12,834 nucleotides of DNA from Casp-actino8 sp040381935 (GTDB lineage Bacteria; Actinomycetota; Acidimicrobiia; Acidimicrobiales; Ilumatobacteraceae): assembly GCA_040381935.1 (NCBI GenBank), contig JBEIGJ010000054.1, forward strand, positions 1-12,834, given 5' to 3'. Each line of letters opens with the position of its first letter. Position 1 is the first letter of the stretch. The notes under the pieces were generated by a model, which saw only the letters and a program-made list of their open reading frames with translations, was not told where the DNA came from and ran no database searches. This document shows, in pieces, positions 1-7,804 of the stretch. A program made the translations under genes and the position numbers.

Positions 1-1
1 A

Positions 2-913
2 CTTGGGCCGATGGAAGCCGGTCCGTACGGTTCATTGCAACTGTTCGCCGAAGTTGGTAAATGGCTACAAAAAGAGGACATCACTCCAGCGCGCGCCGAT
101 CGAATCATCTTCAAGTTGGCGCCCCTGGTTGTGCTCACCAGTACGTTCCTTTTGGTTGCGGTCGTGCCTTTCGGTCCTGATGCCTGGTTCACGAACTTCG
201 AGGCGGGTGTCTTCTACATGCTGGCGGTGTCCTCGGTCAGCGTGCTCGGCATCTTGATGGCCGGCTGGGCCAGTGCCAACAAGTATTCACTCCTTGGTGG
301 ACTGCGTGCTGCTGGTCAGCTGATTGCCTATGAACTACCGATGGTCCTGGCCGTTGTGGGCGTGGTCATTCAGGCTGGAACGATGAACCTGCAGGGCATC
401 GTCGAGGCTCAGAATGCCGGGGCCATCTTCGGATGGAATGGACTGGGGAATCCTTACATTCTCACCCAGATCGTGGGATTCGTGATCTTCATGATTGCTG
501 TACAGGCGGAATTGACCCAGGCTCCATTCGATATGCCAATCGCCGAGTCTGAATTGGTGTCGGGTTACATGACCGAGTACTCAGGCTTCCGCTTCCTGAC
601 TTTCTTCATTGCCGAGTTCGCTACCGCCGGTGTCTTTGCTCTCATTGCTTCGGTTCTCTTCTTGGGCGGTTGGGGAGTGCCTTTTGCCTGGTTCGGTTGG
701 GAAAACATCGGAGATGTCGACAACTGGATGAACATCGCTGGCCCGCTGATCATGTTCACGAAGATGATCGGCTTGGCCTTCATCATCATGTGGGTGCGTT
801 TCAGTTTCCCCCGTTTTCGTGAAGACCAGCTACAGCGTTTCGCTTGGAAGATTCTGGTCCCCGTGTCCCTGGTGAACATCATGCTCACGGCAATCCTGAA
901 GGTGGCGTTCTGA
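2..913 (+). CDS. nuoH: NADH-quinone oxidoreductase subunit H (NuoH), 5'-truncated
   Basis: NuoH is the membrane subunit at the junction of the two arms of complex I; it forms most of the quinone chamber and the start of the proton path (family knowledge). The reading frame is open from base 2, and the residues before the first in-window ATG (LGPM at 2-13) match the conserved segment preceding GSLQL in NuoH, so the gene begins outside the window and the ATG at 11 is internal. Visible landmarks, counted from the Met at 11, are AGWASANKYSLLGGLRA (84-100), the acidic quinone-loop segment ELTQAPFDMPIAESELV (167-183), TEYSGFRF (188-195) and the basic C-terminal PRFREDQLQRFAWK (267-280), with several hydrophobic helices between. 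About 300 residues are present, so perhaps a quarter is missing. The loop has Gln where most relatives carry Arg before xPFD. The stop overlaps the nuoI start (TGATG). Identification is very secure. Confidence 0.97.
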   Translation, partial: LGPMEAGPYGSLQLFAEVGKWLQKEDITPARADRIIFKLAPLVVLTSTFLLVAVVPFGPDAWFTNFEAGVFYMLAVSSVSVLGILMAGWASANKYSLLGGLRAAGQLIAYELPMVLAVVGVVIQAGTMNLQGIVEAQNAGAIFGWNGLGNPYILTQIVGFVIFMIAVQAELTQAPFDMPIAESELVSGYMTEYSGFRFLTFFIAEFATAGVFALIASVLFLGGWGVPFAWFGWENIGDVDNWMNIAGPLIMFTKMIGLAFIIMWVRFSFPRFREDQLQRFAWKILVPVSLVNIMLTAILKVAF

Positions 914-1404
914 TGGCCAAAGTTCCCGGTCTCTTCAAAGGTCTCGGTGTCACGTTCAACACCTTGGTGCGTACCGTCACCAAGGGTTCGAACACCGTGC
1001 AGTACCCCCACGAAAAAGAGGCTCCTCCGTTGCGAGCGCGCGGCGTCATCGCCTTGCACGAAGGCAATTGCACCTCTTGTATGTTGTGTGTTCGGTCCTG
1101 CCCTGACTGGTGTATTTACATCGAGGGCCACAAAGAATTGGCCCCGCCCCGTCGTGCCGGCGGCAAGCCTCGAGCGGTGAACAAGCTCGACCGATTCGAT
1201 ATCGATTACGCGCTCTGCATGTATTGCGGTATTTGCGTCGAGGTTTGTCCCTTCGATGCTTTGTTCTGGAGCCCGGAGTACGAATACAGCGAGCCGAAGA
1301 TTGCCGACTTATTGCACGACAAGGACAAACTCGGTGAATGGATGGAAACGGTTCCCGAGGCTCCGGCGTTGGAAGCCGGAGCGGAAAAGAAGGGTAAGAA
1401 GTAG
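913..1404 (+). CDS. nuoI: NADH-quinone oxidoreductase subunit I (NuoI), 2x[4Fe-4S] ferredoxin-like
   Basis: NuoI is the TYKY subunit that carries iron-sulphur clusters N6a and N6b and passes electrons to N2 in NuoB (family knowledge). The 163-residue protein has two canonical 8Fe ferredoxin motifs: CTSCMLCVRSCP (Cys53, 56, 59, 63) and CMYCGICVEVCP (Cys102, 105, 108, 112). The N-terminal amphipathic region should lie on the membrane arm, and a charged tail (GAEKKGKK) ends the protein. The frame is open upstream to an ATG at 844, but that would overlap nuoH by 70 nt and add residues unlike NuoI. The ATG at 913 gives the family N-terminus, follows a GAAGGTGG Shine-Dalgarno (898-905) by 7 nt, and shares bases with the nuoH stop, so translation is probably coupled. 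Its stop TAG overlaps the GTG of nuoJ. Length is usual for bacterial NuoI. Confidence 0.97.
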   Translation: MAKVPGLFKGLGVTFNTLVRTVTKGSNTVQYPHEKEAPPLRARGVIALHEGNCTSCMLCVRSCPDWCIYIEGHKELAPPRRAGGKPRAVNKLDRFDIDYALCMYCGICVEVCPFDALFWSPEYEYSEPKIADLLHDKDKLGEWMETVPEAPALEAGAEKKGKK

Positions 1405-1925
1405 TGATTGCGGCCGATCTTCTCGTCGCCCAAAACATTGGCTTTGGCATCATCTCGTTGATGATGGTCATCGGAGCCTTGCGAGTGGTGACCGTGAACA
1501 ATGTGGTGCATGCTGCGCTGTGGTTGGTCGTGGTGCTATCGGGTGCAGCGGCCCAGTACCTCTTGCTTTCAGCCGAATTCCTGGCAGTGACTCAAGTCCT
1601 GGTCTATGTGGGGGCGGTGATGGTGCTGTTTCTCTTTGGAACAATGCTCACCCGTGCCCGCATCGGAGCAGAGAGCGATCTCAACAATAAGAATTGGCGC
1701 CTCGGCATTCCAGTGGCGCTCGTGATGTTTGGAGTCATGTCGTACGTCATCATCGATGGTTTCGGTGATGAACGTCTGATCGAAAATCCCAGTGAAATGA
1801 CTCCGATACCGGTGCAGGCCATTAGCGATGACATCTTCGGCCCTTATCTTCTGCCTTTTTGGGCATTGTCGTTCGTACTGCTCATCGCCGTGATCGGCGC
1901 CATCGTCTTGGCTCGAAAGGACTGA
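1404..1925 (+). CDS. nuoJ: NADH-quinone oxidoreductase subunit J (NuoJ)
   Basis: NuoJ (ND6-like) is a small membrane subunit of the complex I proton path. Its third helix switches between alpha and pi-bulge forms during turnover (family knowledge). The protein has 173 residues with about five hydrophobic helices. The diagnostic segment LVYVGAVMVLFLF spans residues 66-78, following the conserved Glu59 region (SAEFLAVTQV). The C-terminus ends with the typical LIAVIGAIVLARK. The hydrophilic loop at about 120-145 (DERLIENPSEMTPIPVQ) is presumably the longer periplasmic loop before the last helix. The start is GTG at 1404, chosen because AAGGG (1390-1394) lies 9 nt upstream and the codon overlaps the nuoI stop (TAGTG). 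The gene ends 9 nt before nuoK. The call is secure from sequence plus gene order. Confidence 0.96.
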   Translation: MIAADLLVAQNIGFGIISLMMVIGALRVVTVNNVVHAALWLVVVLSGAAAQYLLLSAEFLAVTQVLVYVGAVMVLFLFGTMLTRARIGAESDLNNKNWRLGIPVALVMFGVMSYVIIDGFGDERLIENPSEMTPIPVQAISDDIFGPYLLPFWALSFVLLIAVIGAIVLARKD

Positions 1926-1934
1926 GAGAGCGCC

Positions 1935-2234
1935 ATGTTGACCGCCCAATTCCTTCTCTTAGGTGCTGTTCTGTTCTGTATCGGCGTGTACGGCGTTTTG
2001 GCCCGTAAGAACGCCGTCATGGTTCTGATGTCGATCGAGTTGATCTTGAACTCGGTGAACCTGAATCTCTTGGCTTTCTCGGTCCGCACTGGATCCGTGG
2101 ACGGAAACACCTTTGCTCTCTATGTCATTGCTGTGGCGGCCGCTGAAGTCGGCGTTGGTCTGGCAATGGTGTTGTTGATCTACCGCAACCGACGGTCCAT
2201 CGCTCTCGATGAACTCTCCGAGATGAAGGGCTGA
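1935..2234 (+). CDS. nuoK: NADH-quinone oxidoreductase subunit K (NuoK)
   Basis: NuoK (ND4L-like, related to MrpC) is a three-helix membrane subunit with two buried glutamates essential for proton transfer (family knowledge). At 99 residues it has the usual length. Three hydrophobic helices can be seen (about 3-21, 27-48, 61-82). The two key acids are present: Glu35 in LMSIELILNSVNLNL and Glu71 in AVAAAEVGVGLAMV, equivalent to Glu36 and Glu72 of the E. coli protein. A charged tail (YRNRRSIALDELSEMKG) ends the protein. The ATG at 1935 is preceded by a modest GAGAG (1926-1930) 4 nt away. The stop TGA at 2232-2234 overlaps the first ATG of nuoL. Confidence 0.97.
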   Translation: MLTAQFLLLGAVLFCIGVYGVLARKNAVMVLMSIELILNSVNLNLLAFSVRTGSVDGNTFALYVIAVAAAEVGVGLAMVLLIYRNRRSIALDELSEMKG

Positions 2235-4648
2235 TGATGGTGATCGCTGCGGCAAAAGAGAACATCACCTTCTCCTCGGGCTGGTTCTTGGAGAACGCTT
2301 GGTTGATTCCGATCATTCCAGCGGTTGCTTTCGTTCTGATCATTTTCTTTGGCAAGCAATTGCCCCGGAAGGGAAGCGAACTGGGCGTGCTGTCCATGTT
2401 CGGTTCGCTGGCGCTCTCGATCGGCGCCGCTTGGCAATGGATGCAGCGCGTGGATGGTGCATCGGAGATTGCTCATGCCGGCGAAGAGGCGGGCAAGCAC
2501 GGAGCGCCCTTCGTCGAACCGGTCATCCGCGAGTGGACCTGGTGGCAAAGCGGAGGTTTCGAGTTCGGTATTGGTCAGCACATCGATGGTTTGGCGCTGA
2601 CCCTGTTGGTGGTTGTGGCCTTCATCTCCAGCCTGGTGCAGATCTACTCCTTGGAGTATCTGCGTGGCGATCGCCGGTATACCCACTTCTTTGCTGCCCT
2701 GACCTTGTTCTCTGCTGGCATGCTGGCAATGGTCTTGGCCCCGAACATGGTGCAACTCATCTTGGGTTGGGAAATCATGGGCTTGTGTTCATTCATGTTG
2801 ATCGGCCACTGGTGGGAAGAAGAGGCCAATGCCCGGGCTGCTCTCAAAGCTTTCTTCACCGTGCGCGTAGGCGATATGGGTCTGCTCATCGGTACGGCAA
2901 TTCTCTTCTTCTCAGCCAACGACTGGACACAAAAGAATCTCGGAGTCAGCGGCTTCAACATCAGTGGTCTCAATGCCTGGGCACTGTCGGGTGAAGCTAG
3001 TAGTTCGGTTCTGACTTGGGCAGCGGTGGCCCTGTTCGTGGCCTGTATCGGCAAGAGCGGTCAATTCCCCTTGCATACCTGGCTTCCTGATGCCATGGCC
3101 GGTCCAACTCCGGTCAGTTCGCTCTTGCACTCGAGCACCATGGTTGTGGCCGGTGTCTTCTTGGTGGCCCGGGTGTATCCGGTCTTTTGGGAGGGCATGA
3201 AGATTGGCGATACCAACATCAACTTCATCGTGTTGATCGGTGGTATCACCATTGTCATCGCCGCTCTCTTGGCCTTCGTCCAAGTGGATATCAAAAAGGT
3301 GTTGGCCTATTCCACGGTTTCTCAATTGGGCTACATGATGTTGGGACTCGGTGCCGGTGCTTGGTTGCCAGCGGTCTTCCACATCTTCACGCACGCTTTT
3401 TTCAAGGCCTGTCTGTTCTTGGCCGCGGGTTCCGTCAGTCATTCTGGCTCTCATCACTCTTTCGATATGAAAAAGGACATGGGCGGTTTGGCGAAGAAGA
3501 TGCCGATCACGGCCACGACCTGGATCATCTCCACATTGGCCTTGTGCGGCGTCTTCCCCTTGGCGGGCTTCTTCTCGAAGGACGAGATCATCGACAATGT
3601 TGGCCATAACGGCTACACGGCTTTCATGATCGTGGGCTTGGGCGGAGCGTTCTTGACTGCTGCGTACATGACCAGAGCGACGTACCTCACTTTCTTTGGA
3701 GAGGCGCGTGGGGCTGCGGCTGGTGAACACGGTGATGACGCTCACGATGTTCATCACGACGATGCTCGCGACGCTCATGCAACATCGACTGCTCATGATG
3801 CTCATGATGTTCATGGCGATGATCATGCGGGGGCCAGCCACGGACCTCATGAGAGTGGCAAGTTGATCACGGTTCCCCTGATCATTTTGGCGACGCTGGC
3901 GCTTTTTGCGGGATTCGCCAACGCCACTCCGTTCGGATCCAGTTGGGAGCGATTCAAGAAATACGTCGAGCCGAGCGGTGAATATGTCGTCGTCGACGCA
4001 GTGCTACCCAGCGGACCGGGTCAAAGCCTCGTCCCGGTGCAGTCGCCAGTGGCACCGGCAGCATTGGTACAGGCGGAGAAAGGTGCCAGCGAGGGTTGCG
4101 GATTCTCGACTCCCAAGCCCGGTACGGCCTGCTATTTCCCAGCGGTCAGTCACGCCAAGTTCAAATGGTCCAAAGCCGCTCTCTCGCTGGTCATTGTGGC
4201 CGCCGGATTGGTTTCGAGTTGGCTCTTTTGTGTGCAGTTCTATTCCCGCCGTTCACGACGTTTGGTGGGTCTGACCGAACGTAACGCCGTTCTTCGCGGG
4301 GGTTACAAGTTCCTCTGGAACAAGTACTACCTCGACGTTCTCTACGAACGCGTCATCGTTCGCGCTGTGGCCTATCCCATCGCTCGCGGTGCTTATTGGT
4401 TGAACCAAAACGTGCTTGATGGCATCGTCAATGGTTCGGGACGCGTCTCGCGTCGCGTCGCCGGCTGGGTGTATCGCAATATCGATCAGCGTGTCGTGGA
4501 CGGCGCAGTGAATAGCTCGGGCGCTGCAGCCCGAGGCTCGGGTGGAGCGTTGCGACCCGTGCAGTCGGGCAAGGTCAATCAATACGGAGCGCTGCTGTTT
4601 GCTACGGCCGCCATCGGCGCTCTCATACTCGTCATTATCAATACCTGA
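2234..4648 (+). CDS. nuoL: NADH-quinone oxidoreductase subunit L (NuoL), long form with His/Asp-rich loop
   Basis: NuoL is the distal antiporter-like proton-pumping subunit of complex I, with a long lateral helix (family knowledge). Expected charged residues are present: Glu180 in LGWEIMGL, Lys274 in GKSGQFPLHTWLPDAMAGPTP (274-293 core), and Lys449-Asp450 in FFSKDEI. At 804 residues it is well above the roughly 610-650 of ordinary NuoL. The excess comes from an N-terminal loop (about 73-108), a His/Asp-rich loop (about 498-540, 11 His), a loop at about 565-640 with two cysteines (Cys622, Cys633), and a C-terminal region where VLDGIVNGSGRVSR recurs as VVDGAVNSSGAAAR, before a last hydrophobic helix (784-803). 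Two tandem ATGs (2234, 2237) follow AAGGG (2226-2230); the second has the better spacing (6 nt), so the true start may be 2237. The first overlaps the nuoK stop. nuoM begins 14 nt downstream. No frameshift is visible. Confidence 0.97.
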   Translation: MMVIAAAKENITFSSGWFLENAWLIPIIPAVAFVLIIFFGKQLPRKGSELGVLSMFGSLALSIGAAWQWMQRVDGASEIAHAGEEAGKHGAPFVEPVIREWTWWQSGGFEFGIGQHIDGLALTLLVVVAFISSLVQIYSLEYLRGDRRYTHFFAALTLFSAGMLAMVLAPNMVQLILGWEIMGLCSFMLIGHWWEEEANARAALKAFFTVRVGDMGLLIGTAILFFSANDWTQKNLGVSGFNISGLNAWALSGEASSSVLTWAAVALFVACIGKSGQFPLHTWLPDAMAGPTPVSSLLHSSTMVVAGVFLVARVYPVFWEGMKIGDTNINFIVLIGGITIVIAALLAFVQVDIKKVLAYSTVSQLGYMMLGLGAGAWLPAVFHIFTHAFFKACLFLAAGSVSHSGSHHSFDMKKDMGGLAKKMPITATTWIISTLALCGVFPLAGFFSKDEIIDNVGHNGYTAFMIVGLGGAFLTAAYMTRATYLTFFGEARGAAAGEHGDDAHDVHHDDARDAHATSTAHDAHDVHGDDHAGASHGPHESGKLITVPLIILATLALFAGFANATPFGSSWERFKKYVEPSGEYVVVDAVLPSGPGQSLVPVQSPVAPAALVQAEKGASEGCGFSTPKPGTACYFPAVSHAKFKWSKAALSLVIVAAGLVSSWLFCVQFYSRRSRRLVGLTERNAVLRGGYKFLWNKYYLDVLYERVIVRAVAYPIARGAYWLNQNVLDGIVNGSGRVSRRVAGWVYRNIDQRVVDGAVNSSGAAARGSGGALRPVQSGKVNQYGALLFATAAIGALILVIINT

Positions 4649-4662
4649 GGGGAATAGACGAC

Positions 4663-6246
4663 ATGGACGTACTCCGTGATCAAAATTGGGTGCTCAGCGT
4701 AGGCACTTTCTTGCCGCTGGTCGGCGTGATGGTGATGTTGTTCATCCCCAAGGCTGAAGAGGAACTACACAAGTTGGTGGCTCTGATCACCGCAATCGCA
4801 ACTCTTGCCGTGGGTATTTACACGGTGACCAAGTTCGATTTCGATCAGGCCGGGACATTGCAGTTCTTTGCTGAGACCGAGTGGATCAAGGTCATTTCAT
4901 CCAACTACACCATCGGTCTTGATGGAATGAGCCTGCCGCTCTACATCTTGTCGATGGTGGTCACTCTGTTGGTGATGGTTTACTCCTGGAATCACATCCC
5001 GTCGCCAGGAAATCCCAAAGCTTTCTTGATCTTGATGCTTGTCCTGCAGACGGGTATGGCTGGCACATTCATCTCCCAAGACTTGATCCTGTTCTTCGTC
5101 TTCTTCGAACTGGTACTTCTGCCGATGTATTTCATGATCGGCGTCTGGGGTGGAGAGCAACGGCAGTACGCATCTCTGAAGTTCTTCCTCTACACCATGT
5201 TCGGATCGGCTCTGATGTTGGTGGCCTTCATCGCCTTGTTCTTCCAAGTGCGCGGCGCAGTACCGGCGGGCGTCGAAGCGTCGTTCTCCATTCCCCAGTT
5301 GGCCGAATACGGCGGACTATTGGGACGGTCGGCGCAGATCTGGATCTTTGGCGGCATGTTCATCGGCTTTGCCGTGAAGGTGCCAATGTTCCCTTTCCAT
5401 ACCTGGCTTCCCGATGCTCACACTCAGGCGCCGACCCAGGGTTCGGTCATCCTGGCGGCAATCTTGCTGAAGTTGGGAACCTACGGTTTTGTTCGTATCG
5501 CCATTCCGATCCTGCCCACTGGTGCCCGGGAGTGGGCTCCTTGGATCGGCCTGTTGGCGGTCATCGGCATCATCTACGGCGCCCTTGGATGTCTGGCCCA
5601 ATCCGATATGAAGCGTCTCATTGCTTTCTCCTCGGTGGCGCATATGGGTTTTGTCATGCTTGGCATTTCCACTTTGACCCCGATGGGATTCAATGCCGCC
5701 ATCTTTGGCATGGTGGCCCACGGTCTGATCACCGGCATGTTGTTCTTCATCGCCGGCAGTGTGAAAGAGCGCTATCACACCCTGGAGATCTCCCGGCTCG
5801 GAGGCATGCTCAAGCAAATGCCCAAACTTGGCTGGATCCTCGGATTCTGCGCTATGGCTTCACTTGGTCTGCCGGGTCTGGCGGGCTTCTGGGGTGAATT
5901 CCCGGCCATCTTGTCGGCCTATCAGCCGGCCGATGGATTGCCGGTGGAAACCTTCCGGACATTCATGGTCATTGCCGCTCTGGGCACGGTTTTCGCGGCC
6001 GCGTACTTGCTGTGGATGTTCCAGCGCACCGCTTTTGGCGAACCCAAAGCAGAATTCGCCGGCTCTGGTCACGGACATGGTGATGACGAGGATCATGAAT
6101 CAGATCTGCACGACGTGAACATTTTCGAGTGGATCGCCTGGACGCCGTTCCTCGTTGCCATTGTGGTTTTCGGCGTGTATCCGCAACTGCTGTTCAAGAT
6201 CATCGATCCTGCGGTTCAAGTGAGTCTGAAGGCCTTCGGAGGCTGA
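4663..6246 (+). CDS. nuoM: NADH-quinone oxidoreductase subunit M (NuoM)
   Basis: NuoM (ND4-like) is the middle antiporter-like proton pump of the complex I membrane arm. The 527-residue protein is almost wholly hydrophobic helices (about 14 expected for the family). Conserved elements are Glu149 in FFELVLLPMYFMIGVWGG, Lys239 in VKVPMFPFHTWLPDAHTQAP, Lys270 in ILLKLGTYGF, the KRLIAFSSVAHMGF helix (317-330) and LPGLAGFWGEF with Glu412 (403-413). After the AAYLLWMFQRTAFGE helix comes a short His/Asp/Glu-rich loop (GHGHGDDEDHESDLHDV, about 469-485), at the same place as the much longer one in NuoL. The ATG at 4663 has a strong GAGGGGA (4647-4653) 9 nt upstream that overlaps the nuoL stop. nuoN follows after 3 nt. 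Confidence 0.97.
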   Translation: MDVLRDQNWVLSVGTFLPLVGVMVMLFIPKAEEELHKLVALITAIATLAVGIYTVTKFDFDQAGTLQFFAETEWIKVISSNYTIGLDGMSLPLYILSMVVTLLVMVYSWNHIPSPGNPKAFLILMLVLQTGMAGTFISQDLILFFVFFELVLLPMYFMIGVWGGEQRQYASLKFFLYTMFGSALMLVAFIALFFQVRGAVPAGVEASFSIPQLAEYGGLLGRSAQIWIFGGMFIGFAVKVPMFPFHTWLPDAHTQAPTQGSVILAAILLKLGTYGFVRIAIPILPTGAREWAPWIGLLAVIGIIYGALGCLAQSDMKRLIAFSSVAHMGFVMLGISTLTPMGFNAAIFGMVAHGLITGMLFFIAGSVKERYHTLEISRLGGMLKQMPKLGWILGFCAMASLGLPGLAGFWGEFPAILSAYQPADGLPVETFRTFMVIAALGTVFAAAYLLWMFQRTAFGEPKAEFAGSGHGHGDDEDHESDLHDVNIFEWIAWTPFLVAIVVFGVYPQLLFKIIDPAVQVSLKAFGG

Positions 6247-6249
6247 TCC

Positions 6250-7782
6250 GTGCTCTCGACTCTTCTCGCCTCGACCCCCCTTGCCTCGACGCAGTGGCAA
6301 GCGCCAACGATCGACTATCACGCTCTGGCGCCGGAGATCGTGCTGGCCGGCGGCATCTGCTTGATCATTTTGGTCGACTTGTTCACGAGTGAATCGAAAA
6401 AGTGGCTGACCGCCTCGTTGACCGGTTTCGTTCTTCTTGGTGCGCTGGTTCCAGTCTTGACCTTGGCAGTTGACGACCAGTCATTGCGGTCTCTCTTCGA
6501 TGGACGTTATGTGGTCGATGAATTCGCTCTGATTTTCAAGGCCTTGTTCTTGATAGCGGGCTATGTGGTGGTGTTGTTGTCGCAAAATCACGTCGAAGAA
6601 GGCGACTATTACCAAGGCGAGTACTACTCACTCTTCTTGACGTCAGTCACTGGCATGGTGTTGATGGCCTCCAGCCGCGATTTGGTGAGCATCTTCGTGT
6701 CCCTCGAGATGCTGAGTATTCCGGCCTACATGCTGGCCACCTGGCGCAAACGAGATCGCAAGAGCAATGAAGCGGGTGTGAAGTACTACCTGTTGGGAGT
6801 CTTTGCCTCAGCGGTGATGTTGTACGGCATGAGCTTGTTGTACGGGGTGACGGGAACGACTCTGCTCACCGAAATTGGTGACCAGTTGACGGCAACTGGC
6901 TCCCTCGGTGGTGTCGAGGTGCTGGCGGTGACCTTCGTGATCGTGGGATTCGCGTTCAAGGTATCGGCAGTGCCCTTCCACACGTGGGCCCCGGACACGT
7001 ATGAAGGCGCACCGACTCCGGTCACGGCATTTTTGTCGGTGGCCAGCAAGGCCGCCGGTTTCGTGGCACTGGTGACGCTGATCTACGTCGGATTCCCTCA
7101 GGCCCAAGACGTGTGGCAACCATTGCTGTGGGTGCTGGCCGCGCTCACCATGACTTTGGGAAACTTGGTGGCTCTTCGTCAGACCAACATCGTGCGGATG
7201 TTGGCGTACTCTTCAATCAGCCAGGGTGGATTCATTCTGATGCCGTTGGCGGTGGCGGGAACAGGGGATGCCGCTGAACCGGCCCTCCAAGCGGTGGTGA
7301 CCTATTTGTTGGTCTACGCCGCGATGAACCTCGGCATGTTTGCGATGGTCATTGCGGTGGCCCGCACAACGCGCAGTGGTGAGATCAGCAGTCTGGGCGG
7401 TCTGTTCTCCTACGCTCCTGGCCTGGGTGTACTGATGACCATCTTTTTGGCTTCGCTGGCCGGCATTCCTCCCCTGGGCGGTTGGATCGCCAAGTTTGCT
7501 GCCTTCCGTGCGGTGCTCGAAGCGGGAAGTGGCTGGGCTTATGCCATTGCTGTGATCGGTGCGGTGAACTCGGTCATCGCCTTTGGCTACTACGGAAATG
7601 TCATGCGCGAAGTATGGATGAAGCCCACCCCACACGGTGAAACTCGAGCGACCCGCACACCGAGTTCGCTGGTGGCGGCCATGGTCATTACCACCGCCGC
7701 CACTGTGGTTTTGGGAATCCTGCCGGGAACTGTCTTGCGCTTCGGTAATCTCGCCGATCTCACTGGTGCCTTCGGCGGGTGA
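6250..7782 (+). CDS. nuoN: NADH-quinone oxidoreductase subunit N (NuoN)
   Basis: NuoN (ND2-like) is the antiporter-like proton pump nearest to NuoK/J/A and closes the nuo gene set. The 510-residue product has repeated hydrophobic helices, Glu153 in FVSLEMLSIPAYMLATW, Lys237 in FKVSAVPFHTWAPDTYEGAPTPV, Lys267 in SVASKAAGF, the RMLAYSSISQGGF helix (316-328) and Lys415 in IPPLGGWIAKFAAF. These are the lysines and glutamate expected for the proton path. The start is GTG at 6250, selected by a perfect GGAGG at 6238-6242 with 7-nt spacing; it lies 3 nt after the nuoM stop. Unlike NuoL and NuoM, it has no His-rich loop at the equivalent position (only KPTPHGETRATRTP, 458-471). The next gene starts 22 nt downstream on the same strand, so the transcript probably continues. 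Confidence 0.97.
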   Translation: MLSTLLASTPLASTQWQAPTIDYHALAPEIVLAGGICLIILVDLFTSESKKWLTASLTGFVLLGALVPVLTLAVDDQSLRSLFDGRYVVDEFALIFKALFLIAGYVVVLLSQNHVEEGDYYQGEYYSLFLTSVTGMVLMASSRDLVSIFVSLEMLSIPAYMLATWRKRDRKSNEAGVKYYLLGVFASAVMLYGMSLLYGVTGTTLLTEIGDQLTATGSLGGVEVLAVTFVIVGFAFKVSAVPFHTWAPDTYEGAPTPVTAFLSVASKAAGFVALVTLIYVGFPQAQDVWQPLLWVLAALTMTLGNLVALRQTNIVRMLAYSSISQGGFILMPLAVAGTGDAAEPALQAVVTYLLVYAAMNLGMFAMVIAVARTTRSGEISSLGGLFSYAPGLGVLMTIFLASLAGIPPLGGWIAKFAAFRAVLEAGSGWAYAIAVIGAVNSVIAFGYYGNVMREVWMKPTPHGETRATRTPSSLVAAMVITTAATVVLGILPGTVLRFGNLADLTGAFGG

Positions 7783-7804
7783 GCAACTCCCTGGAAAGGG
7801 AATA

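Noticed and set aside
844..912. N-terminal extension of NuoI by 23 residues
   Set aside because: It would overlap nuoH by 70 nt; the ATG at 913 has a good Shine-Dalgarno and the family N-terminus.
2912..3850. Long open frame of 312 codons on the - strand inside nuoL
   Set aside because: It is antisense to a fully conserved NuoL region, has no recognisable domain, and its His/Arg/Asp/Gln-rich composition is that expected of a shadow frame.
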